Positions 8,670 to 18,081 are shown, counted from the first letter of the stretch. The stretch: 64,000 bases of DNA from Botrimarina hoheduenensis (GCF_007859815.1 NZ_SJPH01000009.1:93840-157839); one strand, 5' to 3'. Notes: generated by a model not told the origin, from the sequence alone. Made by a program: numbers and translations.

Positions 8670-9728
8670 ATGCGACTAGGAATCCTCGGAGCCGGGGCGA
8701 TCGGCGAGAAGCACGCCAACGCGGCGACCAGCGTGGGCGTGGAAGTTACCCGGATTGTCGATCGCGATGGCGACCGGGCACTCGCTTTGGCGTCGAACTA
8801 TGATGCCGCATCCTCGAATGACCCCAAGTCGCTGTGGGACGACGCAAATGTCGATGCGGTAGTGATCGGCGTGCCGAATTGCTTCCACAAGCCGCTGGCG
8901 ATCGACGCGATGCGTGCCGGCAAGGACGTTCTGCTTGAGAAGCCGATGGCGCTGACCGCGGTGGAGTGCGATGAGCTTATGTCCGTTGCCGAAGATACCG
9001 GTCGGCTCCTGCAAGTGGGGTACGTGCATCGTTTTACGGCGGTTGGTTCAGGTGCCAAGCGGGTCGTGGATGCCGGCGAGTTGGGCAATGTCTATCACGC
9101 CAAGGCTCACCTGTTTATACGACGGGGCATCCCAGGCTTGGGCGGGTGGTTCACCACGAAGGCAATGTCAGGGGGCGGCTGCCTGATCGACCTGGGGGTT
9201 CACCTGTTGGACCTATCGCTCTTTTTGCTGGGGCAGCCAACGGCGGTTGCGGTCAGCGGCAAGACCTATTCGAAATTCGGCGTCAAGATGCGCGACTACG
9301 TCTACGAGTCAATGTGGGCGGGCCCTCCGAACTACGACGGCGTTTTTGACGTCGATGATTCGGCGCACGCGATGATCACTTTCGACACCGGGGCGACTCT
9401 CGATCTGCAGGTCACCTGGGCAGGCAACCTGCCGAGTGGCGCTTTGCCGGACTCGCTCATGGGGCTTTTCGGTGACCGCGGCGGACTCACATTCGAGCTT
9501 TTTGGTGACCACCTGCGGCTGGCACACGAGATCGGCGGCCGCAACGCCGACTCTAAGCTCGCTCTACCCGAAGCCGACCAAATGGCGCTGCAGATGGTCG
9601 ACTTTTCCAACGCCGTAGCGGCTCGCCAGCACGGTGTTGGTGCCACTCCAGCCGAAGGGCGCAAGGTGCAAGCTCTGGTTGATGCCATCTATGCGTCTAG
9701 CGAGCATAATGCGCCGGTAACGCTTTAG
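8670..9728 (+). CDS. Gfo/Idh/MocA family oxidoreductase
   Basis: This 352-residue protein starts MRLGILGAGAIGEKHA, a classic GxGxxG Rossmann start, and has the cofactor/substrate motif GKDVLLEKPMAL. The C-terminal alpha/beta domain contains GGGCLIDLGVHLLDLSLFLLGQP, which carries the D...H pair usual for catalysis in this superfamily. It is a full-length NAD(P)-dependent sugar or cyclitol dehydrogenase by family. It lies between the short Gfo/Idh-like gene and a sodium/solute symporter that follows 49 bases downstream. This suggests uptake and oxidation of the same compound, although the compound is not identifiable. Confidence 0.92.
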   Translation: MRLGILGAGAIGEKHANAATSVGVEVTRIVDRDGDRALALASNYDAASSNDPKSLWDDANVDAVVIGVPNCFHKPLAIDAMRAGKDVLLEKPMALTAVECDELMSVAEDTGRLLQVGYVHRFTAVGSGAKRVVDAGELGNVYHAKAHLFIRRGIPGLGGWFTTKAMSGGGCLIDLGVHLLDLSLFLLGQPTAVAVSGKTYSKFGVKMRDYVYESMWAGPPNYDGVFDVDDSAHAMITFDTGATLDLQVTWAGNLPSGALPDSLMGLFGDRGGLTFELFGDHLRLAHEIGGRNADSKLALPEADQMALQMVDFSNAVAARQHGVGATPAEGRKVQALVDAIYASSEHNAPVTL

Positions 9729-9777
9729 CCCGCGCCGCGTTTCGTCCGACTCTTCGCTTTCCGAAACGATTCCGGGG

Positions 9778-11766
9778 ATGGTCATCGCCGCACTGAAAAC
9801 CACTACGCTGCTAACTACGGCACCGCTAGTTGCGGTAGCCGAGTTCGCCGACCAAGCCGTGGTGGTGGTCTATTTGCTTGGTAGCCTAGTACTTGGGCTG
9901 TACGCCAGCCGGTGGCTGCGCGGCCCCCAGTCGCCCTCCGCCGGTGAGGCCGAGGCCGGCGACCAGGCATCCGATCGCGAGGACGATTATTTCCTTGCGG
10001 GGAGGCGCGTTCCGGGCTGGGTAAACGGCGTTTCCTTTGCCGCGACCGCCCTCAATGCCGATGTTGGCCCCACCTACTGCGGGCTCGCGGTCGTCATCGG
10101 TCTGCCGGTCGCGTTTTTCTATCTGCCCCGCTTTGCGCTGGCATGGATGATCGCGGCGGTGCTGTTTGCGGTGCGCTGGCGTCAGTTGGGGGTGCGGACA
10201 GGACCGGAATTCTACGCCGTCCGCTTTTCCGGCAGCCGTACACGGATCATGCGCATCTATATGGCGCTGTTCATGGTGCTGGTGAACATGGTTCCGTGGA
10301 TCGGTGCCGGCATGCTTGGCGTTCACAAGATCTTTGGTCCGGCGTTCGACATCGACCCGCTCGCTGCGAGCTGGGGCGTCGATCCCAAGCTCGTGACGCT
10401 CGGGATGGTGATGCCCGTGCTGATGCTCTACGTCTGGACCAGCGGTTTTGCCGGTGTTGTGGTGACCGATGTGATGCAATCACTGGTGATCGTGGGAGCC
10501 AGCCTGATGCTGCTGGGCGCTGTCTTTCTCGAGCACGGCGGTCCGACCGGTCTTGCCGATGCGCTGCGCACCTCCCTGCCGCCCGAGCAGGCCGCTGAAG
10601 CCCTTTCGACATGGCCGATCTGGGACCACGCGGTGCTCGGCCCGATTGTGGTGCTTACCTGGCTGATCGTTCCGACCGTCGGACGCGGCGGGATTGTCGA
10701 TCTAGAAGGTCAGCGCCTGTTTTCGTGCAAGAGCGATCGCGATGCCGCTCATATGAACGTGTGGGGCTTGATCGGTCTGTGCTTCATGCTTTTGCTGCTC
10801 ACCCTGCCGGCGCTGGGGCTCTTGGTAAATCATCCTGAGCTGTACACGGCACCACCCGCCGAGCGCGAAAAGGCCTATGAGCTGCTGCTCAGCGAGTATC
10901 TGCCAACCGGCTTATTTGGGATCGCGCTGGCCGCATTGCTGGCCAGCGTGATGTCCACCATCTCGAGCCATCTGAGCTATGGTTCGCAGACGCTCTTGCA
11001 CGATGTGTTGCGTCCGCTGCTGCCCGGACGTCGCTGGCTTGCTCCTGGCACCGCATCGGCGGTGTGGGCAGGCCGGTTGTTGATGCTTGTTATCCTCGGA
11101 TTGGGTGTCATCGTGACCTTCAATGCGACATCGTTGATCGGCATCGCGATCGTGCTGGCCGGCATGTACGGTGCCACGGCAACGGTCTATTGGGGCCAAT
11201 GGTGGTGGTGGCGCGTGAACTTTTGGAGCTGGCTCACCGCGATGGTCGGCGGGCCGATCACCTACGCTCTGCTGGGAGGCGTCACGCTGGGTGGCACGCC
11301 GCTCGTGCCCGGACTGCTCCCGCGCTGGGCCTGGTGGGCAGAGCAAGTCCAGAAAGGTCCGGCCGCGGCAGACGGTATGGCGATGCTCCAAGCCGCGATC
11401 GGCATGGCGCTCACGTTGGTCGCCTGGGTTGCTGTGACGCTCTGCACTCAACCCGAGCCGCTGGACGTGCTGATGCGGTTCTACAAACGGGCCCGCCCGA
11501 TGGGGTTATGGGGGCCGGTTCGCAAAGCTTGCCTGGCTCAGCATGATCCCGCGTGGACCCCCCCGCCGACCGGCTTGCTGGTTAGCGGATTGGGCGTTGC
11601 GGTCATCGGCGCGGTCGCCGTGGGTGCCGGCACGCTGGCGTTATCCGTCGCCACCGTTGGCCGGTGGGGCGAAGCGACCCTCTTTGCCATTGCAGCTCTT
11701 ATGCTTGGGGCGTTGCTCTCACGGTTGCTCGACAAGCACTTGGTAAGCATGGATGCCAGCCGGTAA
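9778..11766 (+). CDS. Sodium:solute symporter family transporter
   Basis: The 662-residue protein is a multi-span membrane transporter. The sequence DDYFLAGRRVPGWVNGVSFAATALNADV is interrupted only by short loops and matches the first SSS-family helices (typically YFLAGR...W...S..AT..s). Later segments include FGIALAALLASVMSTISSHLSYGSQTLLHDV, which aligns with the Na2-site helix of LeuT-fold symporters. About 13 hydrophobic segments are visible, and the C-terminus has two extra helices. It probably imports a sugar or carboxylate with Na+. Its position directly after two Gfo/Idh oxidoreductases suggests a catabolic role for the imported substrate. It is distinct from the SGLT-like symporter at 29.8-31.8 kb. 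Confidence 0.9.
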   Translation: MVIAALKTTTLLTTAPLVAVAEFADQAVVVVYLLGSLVLGLYASRWLRGPQSPSAGEAEAGDQASDREDDYFLAGRRVPGWVNGVSFAATALNADVGPTYCGLAVVIGLPVAFFYLPRFALAWMIAAVLFAVRWRQLGVRTGPEFYAVRFSGSRTRIMRIYMALFMVLVNMVPWIGAGMLGVHKIFGPAFDIDPLAASWGVDPKLVTLGMVMPVLMLYVWTSGFAGVVVTDVMQSLVIVGASLMLLGAVFLEHGGPTGLADALRTSLPPEQAAEALSTWPIWDHAVLGPIVVLTWLIVPTVGRGGIVDLEGQRLFSCKSDRDAAHMNVWGLIGLCFMLLLLTLPALGLLVNHPELYTAPPAEREKAYELLLSEYLPTGLFGIALAALLASVMSTISSHLSYGSQTLLHDVLRPLLPGRRWLAPGTASAVWAGRLLMLVILGLGVIVTFNATSLIGIAIVLAGMYGATATVYWGQWWWWRVNFWSWLTAMVGGPITYALLGGVTLGGTPLVPGLLPRWAWWAEQVQKGPAAADGMAMLQAAIGMALTLVAWVAVTLCTQPEPLDVLMRFYKRARPMGLWGPVRKACLAQHDPAWTPPPTGLLVSGLGVAVIGAVAVGAGTLALSVATVGRWGEATLFAIAALMLGALLSRLLDKHLVSMDASR

Positions 11767-11948
11767 GCCGGTCGATAGCTTGCGATACACCAGTGCTAGA
11801 CGAACCGTGCTGGGGCAAGCGGTCGCTCGTGGTGTCGCTAACAAGATGAGAAGGTGGAGTGCGAGGGCGAACGAGTCTGACCACATCGCGCCATCCCTTC
11901 ATCGCGGACGGTCTCCAGAAGACGCTTTTTTGATTCTGAGGGGTGCAG

Positions 11949-13115
11949 CTACTGCGGCGGTGGCGGAAGAACGAGCGGCTGATAGGTATTACCAATCAGC
12001 TGGGTGTAGTGTCGCACCAAGCCCAGCACGGTCTGAAATTCGGGCCGATTGGCGAGGCCCGCGTAGCCGGGGTTGGCAGCAACGGCGTTGTATCGCTGCG
12101 TGACGAGCGACATGGTCTCTGGCGAGGGGTGACCGCTCTCTTGGAAGATCTCAACCGGCAAGGACAGATACTGCTGCCACCCAGGGTCGAGCAGTCGAAA
12201 GAGCCGCGGAGAAAATTCGGCCAGTTGATCACGAATCGAAGCGGCTTCGTCCAGCGTGTGGCGCGATCCTAAGGTGGCTGTTGAACTGTCCGTAGCAGTT
12301 GTCGGCTCAGGGGCCGTAACGGTGTTGGAAGGTTCAACATACGCGACAACGAGGTTAACGAGCGCCTGAGCTTCTGATGGAACTTGCGGGGCACCAGCGA
12401 GCCCGGCTGCATTCAAGGGTCGGTAGTACGCCGCCGTGGCTGCTTGATCAAGCTTCAGGACCGATCCGTCCAGCGAGACGCCCGCGAACAAGCCGCGGCT
12501 GCGTGAGTAGGAGTAGACCTCCGCGGTGAGTCCGGTATCGGTTGCCGCGGCTGCTTGACGGCCAACCGGGCCCGCGGCGGCGGCGATATCGGCACCGATG
12601 GTGAGCTTGCCTTGTAGCAATGAGTCGATGCTCCGCTGAGTGCGGTACACCAGGATCACGTCGGTCGCCTGCACGCCCGCCTGCCAGCCGACGTTTCCGC
12701 CTGTCAGGGTCAGAAAGATCGGGGCGTGCCACACTCCCTGTGCATCCTTGGCAATCACGACTCCGCGACCGTGGCGGGCACCGACGATGAATCCTCCTTT
12801 AATTACCCGTGGAACAATCGCGATCCCTTCGGCTCCCGCGAGCATGGCGGTGGGAATCGCCGCTCCAGGGGTGCTGAGCATCTCTTGGAAGACGGTTGTC
12901 GCGTCCTCGATCACCCGCGATTCGTTCGAGACGATTCCCGTAGACGCGACAGAGGCGAGTTGCGGCGGCGGGGCGACAGCAGCCGGTGAAGGCGTCGGTG
13001 GGGGGACGGACGGCAACGGAGCGGGGGTCTGGCCGATGGCAGTCTCCAGAGGCCCCGCCAGCAGACCGAGGAAAAGGGCAACTAAAAGGCTCTTCAGGAG
13101 TGAGAATCGGCTCAT
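11949..13115 (-). CDS. SYLF (Ysc84/DUF500) lipid-binding-domain protein, secreted
   Basis: The 388-residue protein begins with a signal peptide (LLVALFLGLLAGPLETAIGQ) and a proline-rich linker (about residues 32-52). A SYLF domain then covers about residues 60-250. Recognisable parts are IPTAMLAGAEGIAIVPRVIKGG, RHGRGVV, GGNVGWQAGVQATDVILVY, GKLTIGADIAAAAGPVGR and SRSRGLFAGVSLDGS. SYLF domains bind phospholipids, and bacterial members are mostly uncharacterised exported proteins. The C-terminal about 110 residues (DEAASIRDQLAEFSPRLFRL onward) form a separate domain that I do not recognise. The gene is convergent with the symporter at 9.8 kb and divergent from the kinase at 13.4 kb. Confidence 0.88.
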   Translation of the reverse strand: MSRFSLLKSLLVALFLGLLAGPLETAIGQTPAPLPSVPPPTPSPAAVAPPPQLASVASTGIVSNESRVIEDATTVFQEMLSTPGAAIPTAMLAGAEGIAIVPRVIKGGFIVGARHGRGVVIAKDAQGVWHAPIFLTLTGGNVGWQAGVQATDVILVYRTQRSIDSLLQGKLTIGADIAAAAGPVGRQAAAATDTGLTAEVYSYSRSRGLFAGVSLDGSVLKLDQAATAAYYRPLNAAGLAGAPQVPSEAQALVNLVVAYVEPSNTVTAPEPTTATDSSTATLGSRHTLDEAASIRDQLAEFSPRLFRLLDPGWQQYLSLPVEIFQESGHPSPETMSLVTQRYNAVAANPGYAGLANRPEFQTVLGLVRHYTQLIGNTYQPLVLPPPPQ

Positions 13116-13442
13116 TGTGGAGGTCGTTCAAAGGGGGGTCGTAGGCGTCGGAACACACCGCAAGCGTAATAAACCGTTGCGACACGGGGCTTCGAGGGTT
13201 CGTTTTCCCTTGGTCTGAGGATTAGGGCAACCGCATCTTGCCCGCAGAGCGGGTGATGGGGGAGGTCGTCCCCTGCGAAACGCCTTTAGTCGCCCTGTCT
13301 GTGGACCCCTTCGACGAAGTCCGGTTGGCAACAAACCGCCGTTTTTTTCGGGACTCGGATTTCGGTATGCCGTTGACCACGTGGGGCGAGGTATTCTAGA
13401 GCGTGCGCCCTGAGTTTCTGGTTTCCCTGTTAGTTGGATGCT
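13116..13442. other. Divergent intergenic region between SYLF gene and kinase gene
   Basis: These 327 bases separate the divergent SYLF and kinase genes and should hold both promoters, although no promoter elements are recognised with confidence. Two short hairpins overlap: gggcaa (13225-13230) with ttgccc (13238-13243), and cccgc (13241-13245) with gcggg (13249-13253). They share bases 13241-13243 and so could not form together, which might act as a switch, but the stems are only 5-6 bp. No coding potential is apparent. Confidence 0.4.
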
Positions 13443-14762
13443 ATGTCAGCAGTCGACCGTTCGGCAGTTATCCGGTCAGGCACGCGCCTCGGCAAATATC
13501 GTATTGAGGGCAAGCTAGGGCAGGGTGCCTTCGCGACGGTCTACCGAGCTATGGACACGCTCGAAGGGATGCGTGTTGCGCTGAAGATTCCCAACGGCAG
13601 CGTGGTGGAGTCGGAGAGCAAAGACGATTTCTTGCGCGAGGTCCGCCTCGCGGCTCGCCTGCGTCATCCAAGGATCTTGCCGCTGAAAAGTGCGGACTAC
13701 ATCGATGACCGCTTAGTGCTTACCTATCCCCTGGGCGATAAGACCCTCGACGATCGATTGCACACCCGACTGACCTTCGCCACCGCGCTGGAGTACTTCG
13801 GGCAGATGCTCGAGGCGATCGCCGCAGCCCATGAGCAGAAGGTCATTCATTGTGACATCAAGCCCGACAATCTGATCTTGATCGACGACGAGATCTATTT
13901 GGCGGATTTCGGGATCGCAAAGATCGCCTTGCGTACGATCAAGGCTTCAGGATCGGGGACTGTCGGCTACTGCGCTCCCGAGCAGGCGATGGGCAAGCCC
14001 TCGTTTCGGTCCGACGTTTTTTCCGCAGGGTTGGTCGGGTATCGTCTGTTCGCGGGCAAGTTGCCCGAGTGGCCTTTTGACTGGCCTCCAGCAGGTTTCG
14101 ATCGTCTAAAGCAGCGGGCCCACCCGGATCTTGTAGAGGTGTTGCGACGTTCCATCGCGCTCAACCCTCGGCAGCGCTACGCCACGGCGGCACCGATGCT
14201 TGCCGCTTTCCTACGAGCGAAACCCCACGCCGCACGCGACTCGGGAGCACGATCCCTCACGCGGACGAAAAGCACGACTCAACGGCATTGGAAGACCGTG
14301 CAGTGGCGCCAGTTTCAACGTCTGTTTGGCAAGCAGCTGGCGACACGCTGCCAGTGCAGCGAGTGCTCGGGCCCCGTTGCCGAATCGATGAAGTACTGCC
14401 CCTGGTGCGCTGCCGAACGTAGCAAGCACGTCGGAGAATCTCGGACAGATGAGTGTTGCCCACGGTGCGAACGAGGCCTCAAGCCCGATTGGCCCTATTG
14501 TCCTTGGTGTTACGGGCCCGGTTTTGAGGTTCACACCGATCGTTCGTATAGCGACGTGGCCTACACAGCCAAGTGCGCGAATAAGAACTGCCAAGACCGC
14601 CGGTTGATGGCGTTCATGCGATACTGCCCCTGGTGCCATCGCAAGGTGAAACGCAAGTGGAAGATCGAGGGATCCGACGAAACCTGCACGGGTTGTGGCT
14701 GGGGAGTTGTCGGAGAATTTTGGTCCTGTTGCCCCTGGTGTGGCAAGGCAATTAACCAGTAA
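13443..14762 (+). CDS. Hanks-type Ser/Thr protein kinase with four C-terminal zinc ribbons
   Basis: Start ATG 13443 is preferred; an in-frame TTG at 13434 would add three residues. The N-terminal about 260 residues form a kinase domain with glycine loop GKLGQGAFATVY, VALKI lysine, catalytic HCDIKPDN (Asp kept, Arg of HRD replaced by Cys) and ADFGIA. The APE-like motif reads YCAPEQAMG. No transmembrane segment follows, so it is probably cytoplasmic. From about residue 300 there are four zinc-ribbon knuckle pairs, each ending in YCPWC or CCPWC, which may bind nucleic acid or protein partners. A PP2C phosphatase follows 15 bases downstream, which suggests reversible phosphorylation of a shared target. 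Confidence 0.92.
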   Translation: MSAVDRSAVIRSGTRLGKYRIEGKLGQGAFATVYRAMDTLEGMRVALKIPNGSVVESESKDDFLREVRLAARLRHPRILPLKSADYIDDRLVLTYPLGDKTLDDRLHTRLTFATALEYFGQMLEAIAAAHEQKVIHCDIKPDNLILIDDEIYLADFGIAKIALRTIKASGSGTVGYCAPEQAMGKPSFRSDVFSAGLVGYRLFAGKLPEWPFDWPPAGFDRLKQRAHPDLVEVLRRSIALNPRQRYATAAPMLAAFLRAKPHAARDSGARSLTRTKSTTQRHWKTVQWRQFQRLFGKQLATRCQCSECSGPVAESMKYCPWCAAERSKHVGESRTDECCPRCERGLKPDWPYCPWCYGPGFEVHTDRSYSDVAYTAKCANKNCQDRRLMAFMRYCPWCHRKVKRKWKIEGSDETCTGCGWGVVGEFWSCCPWCGKAINQ

Positions 14763-14777
14763 GCGATGTACTAAGGC

Positions 14778-15590
14778 GTGATCGCTATCGAATCCTCAGC
14801 GCTGTACCGCGACCAAGATATGACGAAGCCCGACGAGCTCGATCGTCCGGGGCAGGTTGTCGTTTACTCGTCGCGTTCTCCCGGCAAACCGAGCGCAAAC
14901 GAGGACGCCGCGGCGGTGATAGCGCGGAACTCTGACGAAGGAGTGTTGATTGTCGCCGATGGGATGGGCGGTGCCGCTGCAGGCCAACGCGCCTCGAGCC
15001 TTACGCTAGACGCGCTACAGCAAGCCGTCTGCAACGCCGGCGACGACGTCGCTTTACGCACAGCGATCCTCAACGGCATCGAATCGGCCAATCAAGCGGT
15101 CCTGGAGATGCGGATCGGAGCCGCTACCACGCTTGCGGTGGTCGAGGTCCAGGGAAATACAATCCGCCCTTATCACGTTGGTGACTCGGCGATTTTGGTG
15201 GTAGGGCAACGTGGACGGATCAAACTCCTCACCGTTTCTCACTCGCCCGTAGGCATGGCAGTCGAAGCCGGTGTGCTGGACGACACCGCGGCCATGCACC
15301 ATGAAGATCGTCACCTTGTGACGAATGCGGTTGGCACCGTGGAGATGAGGATCGAGATCGGGCCTCCGCTACAGCTCTCGACTTACGACACGGTGCTGCT
15401 GGCCACGGATGGGCTCTTTGACAATCTCTCGATCAATGAGGTCGTTGAAGTTGTTCGTAAAGGCCCTTTAGGACGTGCCTTGGAGAGGCTCGCGGATCTG
15501 ACCCATGAGCGCATGGCGGGTGTCGAGCCGTTGCAACCAAGCAAACCAGACGATCTTACGATGGTCGCATTCCGGTTGGTTCCGAGTTGA
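14778..15590 (+). CDS. PP2C-family Ser/Thr protein phosphatase
   Basis: The protein is 270 residues from GTG 14778, or 256 from ATG 14820. It contains the PPM/PP2C metal-binding motifs in order: SANEDAAAV, VADGMGGAAAG, YHVGDSAILVV, LLATDGLFDNLS and KPDDLTMVAFR. The aspartates in these motifs coordinate two Mn/Mg ions used to hydrolyse phosphoserine and phosphothreonine. No regulatory or membrane domain is attached, so it is a stand-alone cytoplasmic phosphatase. It begins 15 bases after the zinc-ribbon kinase and is very probably co-transcribed. Kinase-phosphatase pairs of this kind usually act on the same substrates. Confidence 0.93.
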   Translation: MIAIESSALYRDQDMTKPDELDRPGQVVVYSSRSPGKPSANEDAAAVIARNSDEGVLIVADGMGGAAAGQRASSLTLDALQQAVCNAGDDVALRTAILNGIESANQAVLEMRIGAATTLAVVEVQGNTIRPYHVGDSAILVVGQRGRIKLLTVSHSPVGMAVEAGVLDDTAAMHHEDRHLVTNAVGTVEMRIEIGPPLQLSTYDTVLLATDGLFDNLSINEVVEVVRKGPLGRALERLADLTHERMAGVEPLQPSKPDDLTMVAFRLVPS

Positions 15591-15720
15591 TTGACGGGGC
15601 AGCCCCGATTTGCCAGCTTGTCGCCATTCTTTCGTAGGGCGACCAAAGCAAGTCCCGTCTCATGGAGCCGAGGCTCACTGCCGGAAGCCTAACACCACGC
15701 AGCAACCGTAGAAGTCTTGC

Positions 15721-16806
15721 TCATCCCGGGGTTGTCGTTAGGTCAGGGTCGTCGAGCACATCGACATTGCTTGCCAGGTCATCGCGGATACGCTCGTGCA
15801 GGCTGCCTACCTCCATCTGCGTGACGGCTTTTTCCGCTTTGCGCAGCTTGCTACGCCGCGCGTAAGCGAGGTGGCAAACCGGGTCGCCGGGGCCAACCGA
15901 AGGGATTGTCGTCATGCCCAGAATCACCGCGTCACGCGGTGCAACAACGCTCGATTGCTCATCCCCTACCAAAGAGGTGTTGGTGGCGATTCGATCTCCC
16001 TTGGAAACGATATCTCCCGGTGCGACGTGAAACTCGAGGAAGCCGCCGTAGGCGGCGCGGATCCACTGGGTGGCATCGGTTTCGAGTCGGTACGCGGGCT
16101 CGAGCGGCTCCCCGGCAACCATTCCCAGGCTCCGGAGCGAGTTCTCAATGCCATGCAGGGTGTACTCGACCATGGTCGGCTCGACCTTCCAGACCTCTCC
16201 TGCTTCTAGGATCAGCGTTGCACAGCCAGCCTTGCAGGCGGCAGCCCGGAGCGAACCGGGGGGGCCTTTGCTGTCGATGGTTAGTTCTGCTCCGAACGCT
16301 CTCGCGAACGCCGCGAGGCGTGGGTCCGATAGATCGGCCCGTACGTTCGGAAAGTTGGTCCGACGCAGTGCCGCGGTGTGCAGGTCGATACCGTATTCGC
16401 ATCGTTTGACAATCGCTTCGTAAAAAGCACGGGCGTAACGCGCTGTCAGGCTGCCGTGCTTTGATCCCGGGAAGCTGCGGTTGAGGTCACGACGATCCGG
16501 CAGATACCGGGCATGGCGCTCAAACCCCAATAGATTAACAACCGGGACCAAGACAAGGGTTCCGGCAAACAACTCGAAGGGTTTGTCGCGGATGATCCGC
16601 CGGATGGCCCCCACGCCGTTGATCTCATCGCCGTGCACCGCTGCGGTGATCGAGACCGTGGGGCCGTCGATGGGACCGCGCCAGACGTGCAGCGGGATCT
16701 TCACGTCGTAGCCAGAAAAGCTCTGCGAGACGATCACTTCCGCGGAAGCGCAAGAACCGCGCGGCACGGTGTGGCCAAACCAGTCATCTTCTCGGAGGGT
16801 CTTCAT
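15721..16806 (-). CDS. Succinylglutamate desuccinylase/aspartoacylase family protein
   Basis: This 361-residue protein belongs to the M14-like zinc amidohydrolases. It has the first zinc motif AAVHGDEINGVGAIRR (His and Glu ligands, about residues 55-65), an asparagine-arginine segment DRRDLNRSFPGS, the second ligand in GIDLHTAA, and a glutamate in LILEAGEVW that fits the catalytic acid. Family members cleave N-acyl or N-succinyl amino acids. The gene starts 3 bases after the RimK gene stop, so the two are co-translated. AstE/AspA-like genes commonly accompany rimK-type ligases; removal or editing of glutamate-like modifications or amides is an inference. The substrate is unknown. Confidence 0.9.
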   Translation of the reverse strand: MKTLREDDWFGHTVPRGSCASAEVIVSQSFSGYDVKIPLHVWRGPIDGPTVSITAAVHGDEINGVGAIRRIIRDKPFELFAGTLVLVPVVNLLGFERHARYLPDRRDLNRSFPGSKHGSLTARYARAFYEAIVKRCEYGIDLHTAALRRTNFPNVRADLSDPRLAAFARAFGAELTIDSKGPPGSLRAAACKAGCATLILEAGEVWKVEPTMVEYTLHGIENSLRSLGMVAGEPLEPAYRLETDATQWIRAAYGGFLEFHVAPGDIVSKGDRIATNTSLVGDEQSSVVAPRDAVILGMTTIPSVGPGDPVCHLAYARRSKLRKAEKAVTQMEVGSLHERIRDDLASNVDVLDDPDLTTTPG

Positions 16807-16809
16807 GCC

Positions 16810-18012
16810 TCAGCTCTCCAGCCGCTCGACCGTGGCCGGATCGAGTCGGTCTGCCTTGATCTTTTTCTTGCGTCGTTGCCGCTTGGGTGCCAAGTCGCGC
16901 ATCGATTCAAGCTTCCCGTAGCACAAGAGCACGTCGCCAGATTCGAGCTCACGTGAGTCACGCGGGTTTGAGATCACGCTTGTCCCCCGATGGAGGTTCA
17001 AAACGACGATATCTTTAGAACGGAGACCCGAATTGGCGATCGTTTGTCCGACATACTCCGATCCCTCGGGGATCATCACATCGGCAACACCGTAACCCTT
17101 TGACACGGTCAGGCGTTGGCGGAGGTCGATCTCGGGGAAATTCACTTGATTGGCCATGTAGTCGATGATCGCCCCCGCGATGTCTAGCTGGGTCGCTCCC
17201 TCAATACCTTCCAGCCCGGGAGAGGAGTTGACCTCCATGATCTGCGGCCCGTTGGTCCCTTCCAGCAGGTCTACGCCAGCCACACGCAGTCCCATGATCT
17301 GCGCCGCCCGCACGGCAGTTTCTTGGTACACGGGGTCCAGCACGACCGCCTCGGTATGACCACCCCGGTGGACGTTGCTGCGGTACTCGTCGCCCTGCGC
17401 GACACGGCGCATTGCCGCGACCACGGTGTCGCCAACCACAAAGGCGCGGATGTCGCGTCCCTTGCTCTCTTTGACAAAGTGCTGGATCAAGACGTTTTGC
17501 TTGGCGGTTTGTAACGTCTCGATGATCGCTTCGGCCACTTTGGTGGTCTCGGCGAGGATGACCCCGACCCCCTGTGTGCCTTCGAGAATCTTGATGATGA
17601 TCGGCGCACCGCCGATCCGCTGGATGGCGGGCATCACGTCCGCACGGTCTCGGACGAACGTGGTGTAGGGGATGCCAATCTGGTGCCGGCTGAGGATCTG
17701 CAACGAACGCAGCTTGTCGCGTGAGTTGGCGATGCCGTTGGCGGTGTTGGGCGTGTAGATATCCATCTGCTCAAACTGCCGTACGACGGCCGTGCCGAAG
17801 TACGTTATCGACGCCCCGATCCGGGGCAGGATCGCATCGTAGTCCGAGAGCTGCTTGGAGCGGAAAAAGAGGTTGGGCTCTCCCTCCTCGAGCTCGATCG
17901 CAAAGCGCAAGGTATTAAGCACCCTTACGGTATGCCCGCGTTCTTCGGCGGCTTGCTTTAAACGGCGTGTGCTGTAGCACTTAGGTGCGGCCGAAAGAAT
18001 GCCCAGCTTCAT
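16810..18012 (-). CDS. rimK: RimK-type ATP-grasp ligase with C-terminal RCK_C (TrkA-C) domain
   Basis: The 400-residue protein is about 100 residues longer than E. coli RimK. Residues 1-295 match RimK: MKLGILSAAP, the ATP-grasp GTQGVGV loop, GRDIRAFVVGD and the Mg-binding MEVNSSPGLEGIE. RimK adds glutamate residues to the C-terminus of ribosomal protein S6 and related acceptors. Residues about 305-372 read as an RCK_C domain: VMIPEGSEYVGQTI, VVLNLHRGTSVI, and LESGDVLLCYG. Such domains bind small ligands in K+ channels and transporters. The last 25 residues are very basic (KRQRRKKKIK). It sits 69 bases after an SLC12-like transporter and 3 bases before an aspartoacylase-like gene. Confidence 0.9.
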   Translation of the reverse strand: MKLGILSAAPKCYSTRRLKQAAEERGHTVRVLNTLRFAIELEEGEPNLFFRSKQLSDYDAILPRIGASITYFGTAVVRQFEQMDIYTPNTANGIANSRDKLRSLQILSRHQIGIPYTTFVRDRADVMPAIQRIGGAPIIIKILEGTQGVGVILAETTKVAEAIIETLQTAKQNVLIQHFVKESKGRDIRAFVVGDTVVAAMRRVAQGDEYRSNVHRGGHTEAVVLDPVYQETAVRAAQIMGLRVAGVDLLEGTNGPQIMEVNSSPGLEGIEGATQLDIAGAIIDYMANQVNFPEIDLRQRLTVSKGYGVADVMIPEGSEYVGQTIANSGLRSKDIVVLNLHRGTSVISNPRDSRELESGDVLLCYGKLESMRDLAPKRQRRKKKIKADRLDPATVERLES

Positions 18013-18081
18013 TAGAATCCTGCCTTGTTAACAAGCCTTGTCGATGCGTTGCGGCTTCCGTGAGTGCGTCATCTTAGCACG

